A DNA stretch of 64,000 nt from Candidatus Woesearchaeota archaeon CG10_big_fil_rev_8_21_14_0_10_37_12 (GTDB lineage Archaea; Nanobdellota; Nanobdellia; Woesearchaeales; ARS49): the NCBI GenBank assembly GCA_002762795.1, contig PCYA01000018.1, forward strand, positions 44,163 to 108,162, read 5' to 3'. This document shows, piece after piece, positions 19,828 to 27,479 of this stretch (position 1 is its first letter; each line of letters opens with the position of its first letter). The notes under the pieces were generated by a model, which did not search any database, was not told the origin of the DNA, and saw only the letters and a program-made list of their open reading frames with translations. The position numbers and the translations under genes are program-made.

Positions 19828-21018
19828 TTATGCGTCTTTTACTGCTTTAAGCAAATCATCTTTCTTATCAGTTCGTTCCCAACTATATCCTTCATGGCCA
19901 AAATGCCCTCTTGCTGCAGTCTTTGCATAAATTGGCCTTCGTAAATCTAACTGGTCAATTATTTGTCTTGGTTTTAATCCAAATACTTTTCTGACAGCAA
20001 CTGCAAGCTCATCATCAGTAACACCATCTGTTGACGTTCCAAACGTATTCACATTAACTGAAACAGGCTCTGCAACACCAATCGCATACGCTAACTGTAC
20101 TTGACACGCGTGCGCCAATCCTGCATTAACAATATTCTTTGCAATATACCTTGCCATGTACGCTGCAGATCTGTCAACTTTGCTTGGATCTTTACCTGAA
20201 AACGCACCACCGCCATGCGTTGCAGGAAAACGCAACGAGCCACTGCCGTACGTATCAACAATAATTTTTCTGCCTGTTAAACCTGCATCAGCAGCTGATC
20301 CGCCAAGTACAAATGCACCTGTTGGATTAACATGATAAACAGTATCAGCAGTTACTAATCCTTCTAGTGCAGGATCAATAACAAGGTTTTTTACGTCTTC
20401 AACAAGTTGTCCATGATCAACACCAGGTGCGTGTTGTACTGATACAACTACTGCTTGAACTGGCCTTGATGTTGGATTGCCAAAATTATCATACGCAAGA
20501 GTTACTTGAGTTTTACCATCTGGTTTTATGTAACTGATGGTTCCATTTTGTCGTGCATCATCCAACCTTAAACCCACTCTTCGTGCAAGGCTTAACGCTA
20601 ACGGCATTAATTCAGGAGTTTCATTTATTGCATAACCAAACATCATTCCTTGATCGCCTGCTCCTTGTTCAGCGTGCAACCCTTTTCCTTCATCAACACC
20701 CTGCGCAATATCTGGGCTTTGTATTTTAATCCAATCAACTACGTGCATGTCTGAATCAAGACCTTCCAATGTTGCACTGGTATATCCAAGATCACGCACG
20801 GCTTTTCGCGCAACACGCGCAATGTCAGGTTTTGCTGAGGTATTAATTTCTCCCCCAATGTGGAGCGTATTTTTTCCTGGTGCAAATGTTTCAACACCTG
20901 CACGTCCATTCGGATCTTGTGCAAGGATTTCATCAAGCACGCTGTCAGATACAATATCGCAAACTTTGTCAGGGTGTCCTGGAAGGACAAATTCAGCAGT
21001 AAATAGTCTTTGTGTCAT
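19828..21018 (-). CDS. metK: S-adenosylmethionine synthetase, bacterial/eukaryotic type
   Basis: Makes S-adenosylmethionine from methionine and ATP. The 396-residue protein has the hallmarks of the bacterial/eukaryotic MetK family: GHPDKVCD near the N-terminus, GAGDQGMMFGYA, and the phosphate loop GGGAFSGKDPSKVDRSAAY. Most archaea use a distinct archaeal synthetase that does not share this signature pattern, so acquisition from bacteria is likely. The start is ATG 21018, with TATATAAAC at about 21041-21049 placed for a leaderless message; an upstream in-frame ATG lies inside the TATA box. Confidence 0.96.
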   Translation of the reverse strand: MTQRLFTAEFVLPGHPDKVCDIVSDSVLDEILAQDPNGRAGVETFAPGKNTLHIGGEINTSAKPDIARVARKAVRDLGYTSATLEGLDSDMHVVDWIKIQSPDIAQGVDEGKGLHAEQGAGDQGMMFGYAINETPELMPLALSLARRVGLRLDDARQNGTISYIKPDGKTQVTLAYDNFGNPTSRPVQAVVVSVQHAPGVDHGQLVEDVKNLVIDPALEGLVTADTVYHVNPTGAFVLGGSAADAGLTGRKIIVDTYGSGSLRFPATHGGGAFSGKDPSKVDRSAAYMARYIAKNIVNAGLAHACQVQLAYAIGVAEPVSVNVNTFGTSTDGVTDDELAVAVRKVFGLKPRQIIDQLDLRRPIYAKTAARGHFGHEGYSWERTDKKDDLLKAVKDA

Positions 21019-21122
21019 AATTTGTAACTTCTTTGAGAAATATATAAACATGACTGTTAAGCAAAATATAATATTCTGCGCAAGATTTTTAAAGGGTTTG
21101 ATGAGTTTTAGAACTTAAATAA

Positions 21123-21195
21123 GAGCCCGTGGTCTAGCGGTTATGACGTCTCGTTTACACCGAGGAAGTCCCCAGTTCAAATCTGGGCGGGCTCA
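21123..21195 (+). tRNA. tRNA-Val (TAC)
   Basis: Acceptor GAGCCCG pairs with CGGGCTC, discriminator A. The anticodon stem TCTCG/CGAGG (one T-G pair) encloses TTTACAC, anticodon TAC. T-arm CCAGT-TCAAATC-TGGG type. No intron. The sequence after it contains an inverted copy of its T-arm. Confidence 0.95.
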
Positions 21196-21470
21196 TTCAT
21201 TTCAATAGCACTCTGTGCTTCATAAACAAAATTGAAACCAGATTTGAACATGTCAGAAATTCACAAAAATAGTTCATAATTGTGTGAATTCCAAGAAAAT
21301 GCTCACATTTTCTGGACCAAAAAATCCCTTGGATTTTCTTGGTTCTGAGCATACTCAAGAATTGCAAACATTTGTTTTTGGCAATTCTTGACATCTGCGG
21401 AACTACGTTCCTTGACTTCTCGTTCACTTCGTGAACTTCGAAGAATCTGGACGGACGCAGTCATTTCTGA
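21196..21470. repeat. Intergenic stem-loop array (copy B of the modular element)
   Basis: No gene is seen. Stems: inverted T-arm copy CCAGATTTGAAC (21238-21249) against tRNA-Val; TTTCAAT/ATTGAAA (21200-21237); AATTCACA/TGTGAATT (21258-21290); AGAAAATG-CTCA-CATTTTCT (21294-21313); CCAA...TTGG (21317-21342); CAAGAATTGC/GCAATTCTTG (21356-21390); GGAAC/GTTCC (21399-21411); GTTCAC/GTGAAC (21422-21436). Joints shared with two other loci: ATGTCAGAAAT (21250-21260), TTCTGAGCATACTCAAGAA (21343-21361) and TTCTTGACA near 21386-21393. Confidence 0.75.
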
Positions 21471-21515
21471 TTTATTTTTGCATATATTTTTATAATCATA
21501 AATTATTTATCTTTT

Positions 21516-21890
21516 GTGTCAGAAACAATTTATGAGTGTAAAACGCAGGAAGGAAGAAAAGCAGTTAATTGGCTTGTTGTTTTTCAGAATAGCAGTGTTG
21601 TTCGTTTGATAAAAAATCTTGGCTCTCGAAATGAGCAGGAAGTTAAACTGGTTCGTTTTGCCAACTCAAGTAATATATCTGATTTTGATTCTAAAAAAGT
21701 TATGCGAGTTCAGGAAAGGTTTGTTTTTATTGAAAACAGAAAAGAAGTTACAAGCGGTCCTGTTATTTTTGTGGTTAATCTTTCTTTAAGAAGCAGTTCT
21801 GGTGGCAGGTTACCAAAACAAGAGGAGCCTAGAAAAAGTGGTATTTCTGGTTTGTTGCGAAGTTTGCGTAAGTTGGTAGGTGCGGCATAA
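21516..21890 (+). CDS. Hypothetical protein, first of a tandem pair
   Basis: The 124-residue protein starts at GTG and is not recognised. It opens ETIYECKTQEGRK, has alternating strands (WLVVFQNSSVVRLIKN, KVMRVQERFVFIEN, GPVIFVVNLSLRSS) and ends in a basic tail. The next gene has the same layout (Tyr-x-Cys-x-Thr opening, a VFQN segment, a later strand-rich half, a basic C-terminus), so the two are probably diverged duplicates. The stop overlaps the next start by one base (TAATG). A TATA-like TTTTTATAATC lies about 25-30 bases upstream. Confidence 0.6.
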   Translation: MSETIYECKTQEGRKAVNWLVVFQNSSVVRLIKNLGSRNEQEVKLVRFANSSNISDFDSKKVMRVQERFVFIENRKEVTSGPVIFVVNLSLRSSSGGRLPKQEEPRKSGISGLLRSLRKLVGAA

Positions 21891-22234
21891 TGGCAAAAAG
21901 AATGTACTCGTGTGAAACAAAAACTTCGAAGTATGTGATGAGGTTTGATGATGGTGTGTTGAAAGTATTTCAAAACATGAGAACAAGAGAAAAATACAAT
22001 CCTAATATCGTGTTTGTGCGGGCTAAGAGCAAGTCACCTGTTGCGCTTACAGAGGAGTTTGTACGCTCAAAGGCGGTTATTGGAATGCATTTCTTTTTTG
22101 TTGGTGATAAAGTAAGTACATCTAGCGAAATAAAATCAGTGTTTGTTTTTGGTTCTGTTGATGCTGGTTCTGAAGCTGCACAAAGAGAAATAAAAAGACC
22201 TGTTCTAAAAAAATGGTGGCAGTTTTGGAAATAG
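21890..22234 (+). CDS. Hypothetical protein, second of a tandem pair
   Basis: The 114-residue protein has an opening KRMYSCETKTSKYVMRF, then GVLKVFQNMRTREKYNPNIVF and IGMHFFFVGDKVSTSSEIKSVFVFG, and a tryptophan-rich basic end (KKWWQFWK) that could touch membrane or nucleic acid. It appears paralogous to the preceding gene and is translated in coupling with it. The function is unknown. Confidence 0.65.
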   Translation: MAKRMYSCETKTSKYVMRFDDGVLKVFQNMRTREKYNPNIVFVRAKSKSPVALTEEFVRSKAVIGMHFFFVGDKVSTSSEIKSVFVFGSVDAGSEAAQREIKRPVLKKWWQFWK

Positions 22235-22300
22235 TTTTTAGGCATTTATGTATTTTTCTGAATAACAATCTTTTAATATTAGATAAACAATTCTTGTAGT

Positions 22301-22551
22301 ATGGGACATTTATCTGCAACCAGAGATCCAACAACACTTGCTGACAGTTTGGATCAGACTTCTTTGACTGCATTAACGCATCTTCATCTTGAAGTTACTG
22401 CTGGTTGTAATGAGCGGTGTGTTGAGTGTTGCACAGATTCAAGTCCTGAAACTTTTTCTCGTGATATTTTGCAGGAGTATGGACTGAATTTGATCTTGTA
22501 GTAACACCAGAGCATATTCTGAATTATTCAATGGGAAGAAAGAAATAATGT
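22301..22551 (+). pseudogene. Radical SAM protein remnant with internal deletion
   Basis: The first frame (66 codons) opens MGHLSATRDPTTLADSL and reaches LHLEVTAGCNERCVECC, containing the radical SAM cluster motif C-x3-C-x2-C after the usual first strand, then stops. A second frame shifted by one base continues as AGVWTEFDLVVTPEHIL and NYSMGRKK before TAA at 22549-22551, which reads like a natural protein C-terminus. The 200-300 residues of barrel between are missing, so this looks like a large internal deletion that joined both ends out of frame. The promoter and start look intact. Confidence 0.6.
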
Positions 22552-22598
22552 TAATATATCCACAAATCTTTATATAGTATTCTTTTTTTATTCTCGAT

Positions 22599-23333
22599 AT
22601 GCAAGATCGTGTGTTTTCATTGCTTGTTGACAAGGACGAGATTAGTTGGAAGTCTATTATTTTGGATCTTGTGCGTTCTGGAGAAATTGATCCGTGGAAT
22701 GTTGATATTTCGTTGTTGACAAAAAAGTATCTTGAGCGTTTGCATTCATTAAAAGAGTCTGATTTGAAAGTAAGTGGCAAAGTTGTATTGGCAGCATCAA
22801 TTTTGTTAAGGCTAAAAAGTTCTAAGCTTGTTGGTGCTGATTTGGATGAGTTTGATAGATTGATTGCATCAAATGATCTTTCACAAGAGCAGTTTTATGA
22901 TGAGCTTGAGCAGGAGTTAACACAGCACGAGGATAAGCCTGATATTGGGCAGTTTGAATTGTTTCCAAGGCTTCCTCAGGCGAGAAGAAGAAAAGTTAGC
23001 GTTTATGATTTGGTGAAAGCGCTTGATAAAGCGTTGGAAGTTAAGCATCGCAGAGTTTTGAATTATGTTCCTGGCACTATTGAGGTTCCTGTGGAGCGTT
23101 TTGATGTTACTGCTGCAATATCGAGTTTATTTCAGCGTATTGTTTCTTTATTTGCAGCAAAAAAACAGTTAACTTTTAAAGATCTTGTGCGTGGCGAGTC
23201 TAAGGAAGATAAGGTGTTTACGTTTATTCCGTTGTTGCATTTGGCAAATCATCAAAAAATTGAATTGCAGCAAGATGAGTCTTTTGGTGATATTAACGTA
23301 ACTTTATTGGAGGGAGAGCATGTTAACGAATGA
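22599..23333 (+). CDS. scpA: Segregation and condensation protein A (kleisin)
   Basis: ScpA is the kleisin that bridges SMC heads in chromosome compaction. The 244-residue protein shows the conserved N-terminal SMC-neck-binding helices (WKSIILDLVRSGEIDPWNVDISLLTKKYLE), the LKVSGKVVLAASILLRLKSSKL helix, and a C-terminal winged helix (LTFKDLVRG...VFTFIPLLHLANHQKIELQQD). TTTATATAG at 22570-22578 gives a leaderless start. It heads a four-gene overlapping run, scpA - small ORF - pfdA - ftsY. Confidence 0.93.
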   Translation: MQDRVFSLLVDKDEISWKSIILDLVRSGEIDPWNVDISLLTKKYLERLHSLKESDLKVSGKVVLAASILLRLKSSKLVGADLDEFDRLIASNDLSQEQFYDELEQELTQHEDKPDIGQFELFPRLPQARRRKVSVYDLVKALDKALEVKHRRVLNYVPGTIEVPVERFDVTAAISSLFQRIVSLFAAKKQLTFKDLVRGESKEDKVFTFIPLLHLANHQKIELQQDESFGDINVTLLEGEHVNE

Positions 23334-23487
23334 TGAAAAAAATTATTTGAAAGACTTGGTTAAGCGTGAGCTTGAGTTGTTTAAGAAAGAGCAAAAAATG
23401 ACTGTGTTGTGGTCTGAGCTTTCTTTTTTGAAGGCAGAGCATGAGTATGGTCATTTTCTTGAGGGGTTATTGGAGAAGTTAGAATGA
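23320..23487 (+). CDS. Small charged protein between scpA and pfdA
   Basis: A 55-codon frame, too short for routine calling: MLTNDEKNYLKDLVKREL, ELFKKEQKMTVLW, then a helix with HEYGHFLEGLLEKLE. GGAGGGAG (23309-23316) is a ribosome binding site four bases before its ATG. Its start overlaps the scpA stop by 14 bases and its stop overlaps the prefoldin ATG (ATGA, 23484-23487). That tight packing supports translation. It is predicted to be almost entirely helical. The function is unknown; a partner of the SMC-kleisin complex or a co-translational factor would fit the neighbours, but that is guesswork. Confidence 0.7.
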   Translation: MLTNDEKNYLKDLVKRELELFKKEQKMTVLWSELSFLKAEHEYGHFLEGLLEKLE

Positions 23488-23903
23488 AAGAGCCGTCAAA
23501 AGAAATTCAGCAGAAATATATGGAGTTGCAGTTGATTCAGCACCAATTGCAGCAGGTGCAAAAGCAAGTGCAAGCTTTGGACGAGCAGGCTGATGAGATG
23601 GATGTTGTTCAGCAGGCATTGGCTGATTTTTCTGCTGCAAAGCCTGGTAGTGAGATGTATGTTACTGTAACTCCTGGAGTTTTTGCAAAGGCAAAGCTTG
23701 AAAATAATGAAACTGTTTTGTTGAATGTTGGTGCGGGTGCTGTTGTTGAGAAACCAGTTCCTGATGCTAAAAAAATAATGGCAAAGCAAGGCACTGAGTT
23801 AAGAAAAATGCAAGAGGAATTGACAGAGCAGTTGCAGAAGCTTGCGCATCGTGGAGAGCATTTGCAATCAGAACTGAAAAAGTTGATTGAGAAAGATGTT
23901 TAA
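23484..23903 (+). CDS. pfdA: Prefoldin alpha subunit
   Basis: Prefoldin captures unfolded proteins and hands them to the group II chaperonin. The 139-residue protein has the alpha-subunit design: an N-terminal coiled coil (YMELQLIQHQLQQVQKQVQALDEQ), a central beta-hairpin region (PGSEMYVTVTPGVFAKAKL, NNETVLLNVGAGAVVEKP), and a C-terminal coiled coil (LRKMQEELTEQLQKLAHRGEHL). It overlaps ftsY by eight bases. Confidence 0.93.
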   Translation: MKEPSKEIQQKYMELQLIQHQLQQVQKQVQALDEQADEMDVVQQALADFSAAKPGSEMYVTVTPGVFAKAKLENNETVLLNVGAGAVVEKPVPDAKKIMAKQGTELRKMQEELTEQLQKLAHRGEHLQSELKKLIEKDV

Positions 23904-25410
23904 TTTTCTAAAAGACAAACTGAAAGGAGCATTAAGTAAGTTTAAGAAAAAAGTAGAGGAAGCTCCAGAAGAAGAAATTACTGTTGAAAAAGAAGTGCTT
24001 GTTAAAAAACCAGAGCAAAAGAAAACTGTTGAAAAAAAAGAAGTTAAACAAGCAAAAAAAGAAGAAAAGAAAGTTGAAGTTTCAAAAGAAACTCCAAAAC
24101 ATGCAAAAAAAGAGAAAGAAAAACCAAAAACCAAAGAGAGTAAAGAAAAATTTCTAATTGAAACAAAAGAAAAACTTGAAAAGGTAGAAGAGAAAAAAGA
24201 AGAGCATTTTGAAGAAATATTTGCAGAAGTGATTGAAGGAAAACTAGATGTTTCTGAAGAAAAAATTACAGAGAAAAAACCAGAAGTTGTTTCTGAACTA
24301 GAAATTGAAAAAACTGAAGAAAAAGCAGAGTCTGGTTTTTTTGCACGATTAAAGAAGAAATTTGTTGGTGAAAAAGAAGTAACAAAACCAACAGAAGAAG
24401 TTTCTGAAGTTAAGGAAGAGAAAGAAATCAAGAAAGAAGTTGCTGAAGAGGCAGTTGAAAAAGAAAAACTAAAAGAGCCAATAAGAAAAGAAGTTCAAAC
24501 GGAAAAACAAAAGCCAATCGAAGAGCCTGAAGAAAAGAAAGGTTTTTTCACGAGAATAACACAAAAAATAACAACGAAGAAAATCAATGCGGAACTATTT
24601 GATGAGTTGTTCTGGGATTTAGAGCTTGCAATGTTGGAGAATAATGTTGCAGTTGAGGTTATTGAGAAAATAAAATCTGATTTGAAGTCTGAGCTTGTTG
24701 ACAAGCCAATTCCAAGAAGCCAAGTGGAGGAAACAATTGCAAATTCTCTGCACTCAAGTATTGAGAGTTTGTTCGATGTCTCTACAATTAATCTCTTAAC
24801 ACAAGCGAAAGAAAAAAAGCCTTTTGTGATTTGTTTTGTGGGGATTAATGGCAGTGGTAAAACAACTACTATTGCAAAAGTAACAAAATATTTACAAAAT
24901 AATAATTTGAGTGTTGTGCTTGCTGCTGCTGATACGTTCCGTGCAGCAGCGATTGATCAATTGCAATTGCATGCTGACAAGCTTGGTGTGAAACTTATCA
25001 AGCATGATTACGGAAGCGATCCTGCTGCCGTTGCTTTTGATGCAGTGAAGCACGCAGAAGCAAAAAACAACGATGTAGTATTAATTGATACTGCTGGACG
25101 TTTGCATAGTAATACTAATTTGATGGCTGAAATGGAAAAAATTATTCGTGTTGCTAAACCAGATTTGAAATTGTTTATTGGCGAGAGTATTACTGGTAAT
25201 GATTGTGTTGAGCAGGCAAAGAAGTTTGATGAGACTGTTGGCATTGATGGTATCATCTTGTCAAAAGCAGATATTGATGAGAAAGGTGGCGCAGCAATTT
25301 CTGTAAGTTATGTGACTAAAAGACCGATCTTGTTTTTAGGTATGGGCCAAGAGTATGAAGATCTTGAACCTTTTGATAAAGATAAATTGATTGAGAGTAT
25401 TGGGCTATAG
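23896..25410 (+). CDS. ftsY: Signal recognition particle receptor FtsY
   Basis: FtsY docks SRP-ribosome complexes at the membrane. The C-terminal 300 residues hold the N and G domains: GTP loop GINGSGKTTTIAKV, DTFRAAAIDQL, DTAGRLHSNTNL and SKADIDEKGGAA. Before this come about 225 residues of lysine/glutamate-rich sequence, beginning with an amphipathic MFNFLKDKLKGALSKFKKK and interrupted by two short GFFAR/GFFTR-type motifs. Such a long acidic-basic A region is known from bacteria and is unusual in archaea. I start at ATG 23896, because the upstream codon at 23887 is TTG. Confidence 0.95.
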   Translation: MFNFLKDKLKGALSKFKKKVEEAPEEEITVEKEVLVKKPEQKKTVEKKEVKQAKKEEKKVEVSKETPKHAKKEKEKPKTKESKEKFLIETKEKLEKVEEKKEEHFEEIFAEVIEGKLDVSEEKITEKKPEVVSELEIEKTEEKAESGFFARLKKKFVGEKEVTKPTEEVSEVKEEKEIKKEVAEEAVEKEKLKEPIRKEVQTEKQKPIEEPEEKKGFFTRITQKITTKKINAELFDELFWDLELAMLENNVAVEVIEKIKSDLKSELVDKPIPRSQVEETIANSLHSSIESLFDVSTINLLTQAKEKKPFVICFVGINGSGKTTTIAKVTKYLQNNNLSVVLAAADTFRAAAIDQLQLHADKLGVKLIKHDYGSDPAAVAFDAVKHAEAKNNDVVLIDTAGRLHSNTNLMAEMEKIIRVAKPDLKLFIGESITGNDCVEQAKKFDETVGIDGIILSKADIDEKGGAAISVSYVTKRPILFLGMGQEYEDLEPFDKDKLIESIGL

Positions 25411-25489
25411 ATTTATTAATTTCCAATTTCAACATTCTAACCACTAACTTTATATCTGCAAACTGTTAACTGCAAACTGTGAACTAACT

Positions 25490-26020
25490 ATGTTCAAACT
25501 ATTATCCGATCCAGTTAAAGAAATAAAGTCTGTGAAGCGTGCAGGTTATGCTAAAATTATTCTTTATTTACTTGCTGCTGCTTTGTTTAAAACATTAGGC
25601 TTATTTTTTGTCGGCTTAAATTTATTCCCGCAGTATTTAGTTGGCAGTTGGCTTGTTCCGATTGTATTGTTCACTTTTATTATTGCTTTGCCAATTCTTG
25701 CGTTTTTCTTTGCAATATGTATGGATATTCTTGGTGGTAAAGGTGGTTATTATGAAGCGTTAGCAACACTAACATTAAGCGTTGTTGCTCCTTCTATTGC
25801 AATGTTTTTTGCTGGTGCGTTATTGTTTATACCATATGGCAGTGCAGTATCTGCGTTGCTTCTTGCAGCAGGTTATTCAATTGGTGTTGCTACTTTTTTT
25901 AGAGCTTCTAAAGAATTATTTGAATTAAATTATACAGCTATTTTGGCAGCTTGTATTGCTTTGTTTTTTGCGTTGTTTGTTGTGAAAGCTTTGGTGTTTG
26001 TTGTTTGGTTTTTGCATTAA
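25490..26020 (+). CDS. YIP1-family integral membrane protein
   Basis: The 176-residue protein has about five membrane segments after a short polar start (LLSDPVKEIKSVKRAG), the layout of prokaryotic YIP1 proteins, whose role is unknown (eukaryotic YIP1 binds Rab GTPases). The upstream 80 bases hold two copies of GCAAACTGT and a CTTTATATC box. It overlaps the helicase-like gene on the other strand by four bases. Confidence 0.8.
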   Translation: MFKLLSDPVKEIKSVKRAGYAKIILYLLAAALFKTLGLFFVGLNLFPQYLVGSWLVPIVLFTFIIALPILAFFFAICMDILGGKGGYYEALATLTLSVVAPSIAMFFAGALLFIPYGSAVSALLLAAGYSIGVATFFRASKELFELNYTAILAACIALFFALFVVKALVFVVWFLH

Positions 26021-26670
26021 TTCTCAAATATCAACTCATTCCCCAACAAGGTCCCTTTCTTTAAAGGTACGGGTCTCCAAGTATCTTCTACTAATTTTGC
26101 TTCTAACCATTCAGCAAGTTCTTCAGGGTTTCCTATGGTTGCACTCAATCCAATTATTTGAACGTTCTTCAATAATCTTTTCATAATTGTTAACAAAACT
26201 TCTAGTGTTGGTCCTCTGCTGATATCATTAAGCAAGTGTATTTCATCGACAATAACTGTTTGTACAAAGCTTAACCATGGAGCATGATGCCTGATTAAAC
26301 TATCTAATTTTTCTGCTGTACAAATAATCAAATCATAATCAACTAAGTAAGGATCAGCACCATCTAAATCGCCGCTGCTCAGAGCAATTTTGCACATATG
26401 TTCGTATTTTCTTTTGAATTCTTTGTATTTCTCGCTTGCCAAAGCAATAAGTGGCACAATATATATTGCTTTGCCATGGTTTTCAAGAATCGTTTTCATT
26501 GCTGCCATTTCAGCAATTAATGTTTTTCCGCTTGCTGTTGGTGTGCAAATCAATAAACTTTTGCCGTCCAAAAGTCCTGAGTTTAGTGCTTTTTGTTGTG
26601 CAGGTCTTAATGAAGTTATTCCTTCGTTTTCAAAAACAGTTAATGCTGATTCAGGTAAGTTTATATTCAT
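26017..26670 (-). CDS. Hel308/Ski2-like helicase, first RecA domain only
   Basis: The 217-residue protein is the N-terminal ATPase domain of a superfamily 2 helicase: Q-motif region (ITSLRPAQQKAL), Walker A TPTASGKTLIAEMA, Ia IVPLIALASEKYKEF, DEIH box in VIVDEIHLLND, and SAT in IIGLSATIGN. It then ends after about 30 residues. The second RecA domain, winged helix and ratchet domain of Hel308 (about 700 residues) are absent, and the stop is followed at once by another gene. It is either a truncated gene or a deliberate one-domain form. Motifs are intact, so decay, if any, is recent. Confidence 0.8.
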   Translation of the reverse strand: MNINLPESALTVFENEGITSLRPAQQKALNSGLLDGKSLLICTPTASGKTLIAEMAAMKTILENHGKAIYIVPLIALASEKYKEFKRKYEHMCKIALSSGDLDGADPYLVDYDLIICTAEKLDSLIRHHAPWLSFVQTVIVDEIHLLNDISRGPTLEVLLTIMKRLLKNVQIIGLSATIGNPEELAEWLEAKLVEDTWRPVPLKKGTLLGNELIFEN

Positions 26671-26729
26671 AAAATAAATTCAACATAAGTTCTTTTTAAA
26701 ACTTCTTACCTCTAACATATTACGTCTAA

Positions 26730-27098
26730 TTAATACCTTCTGATTTCATTCGGTGGGTTTCTTATGTATTTGCTTCTGTAGAAGTAACGATCGTTATATG
26801 ATCTTTGTCCCCAGTTTTCATAGAATGTATCAAAACCATATTGGCATTCGCATTCATATCCTTTGACAACATCGTACTTACCAGTTGGTATGCCGGGTAT
26901 TCCGTTTGTGCACATGCTGTCAGCACACGCATCTACTGCGTCTCTTTCAACGTAATAACTTGTTCCTACTTTGTTTGTACCTGCTAAATTGCCAGTTACT
27001 GTTTCGCTTGCAGGTCCACCTAAAACAAGAAGAAAAGCAAACACCGCGGCAAGCGCGATGAGTGCAAAAATAATAAGCCCTGCACTTTCAGAGTTCAT
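26730..27098 (-). CDS. Membrane-anchored Cys-containing surface protein, TGN family (third of three)
   Basis: The 122-residue protein has one N-terminal membrane segment (GLIIFALIALAAVFAFLLVL), followed by SETVTGNLAG and a small extracellular domain with CADSMC and a YECECQYGF motif. The first two genes upstream share the layout: membrane segment, T-G-N motif within about 15 residues of it, and a Y/H-x-V-x2-G-H/Y-x-C core. The three are consecutive and run the same way, so they are probably tandem duplicates in one operon. The function is unknown; the T-G-N motif may mark a processing or glycosylation point. Confidence 0.65.
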   Translation of the reverse strand: MNSESAGLIIFALIALAAVFAFLLVLGGPASETVTGNLAGTNKVGTSYYVERDAVDACADSMCTNGIPGIPTGKYDVVKGYECECQYGFDTFYENWGQRSYNDRYFYRSKYIRNPPNEIRRY

Positions 27099-27103
27099 GG
27101 CGT

Positions 27104-27451
27104 TTATTGTGGTATTGGCGAACAGGCCATTATTGGTTTTGCTATTGGATCAATGCTGTTTTCCAATCCTGCGCAGTAATACCAATTACAGTAGTGTCCT
27201 GATACAACTTCATAAGGAAGGTTTTGTTGTTGTCTGCTTCTTGCAAATCCATTTGGACATCTTGGTAGTGTCTGTTCAGGATTGTTTGCAATGACTGGTC
27301 CTGCAGCGTATTGTACTTCAGGTCCTAGTTCTGGGGGGAAATATGCGTTTCCTGTTGCTGCTGGACTGGTAAACAATAACACCAATCCTACAATTGCAAG
27401 AATTGCTACGATTCCAAGGAGCAATAAGCTCACATCTTTTTTCTCTGCCAT
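27104..27451 (-). CDS. Membrane-anchored Cys-containing surface protein, TGN family (second of three)
   Basis: The 115-residue protein has a membrane segment (LLLLGIVAILAIVGLVLLF), SPAATGNAYF, a proline-rich stretch, then CPNGFARSRQQ and YEVVSGHYCNWYYCAG. An AGAGGTG ribosome binding site lies about nine bases before the ATG. It shares the T-G-N and Cys layout of its two neighbours. Confidence 0.7.
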   Translation of the reverse strand: MAEKKDVSLLLLGIVAILAIVGLVLLFTSPAATGNAYFPPELGPEVQYAAGPVIANNPEQTLPRCPNGFARSRQQQNLPYEVVSGHYCNWYYCAGLENSIDPIAKPIMACSPIPQ

Positions 27452-27479
27452 TTTTTATACACCTCTTTTTAGAGTCTAT

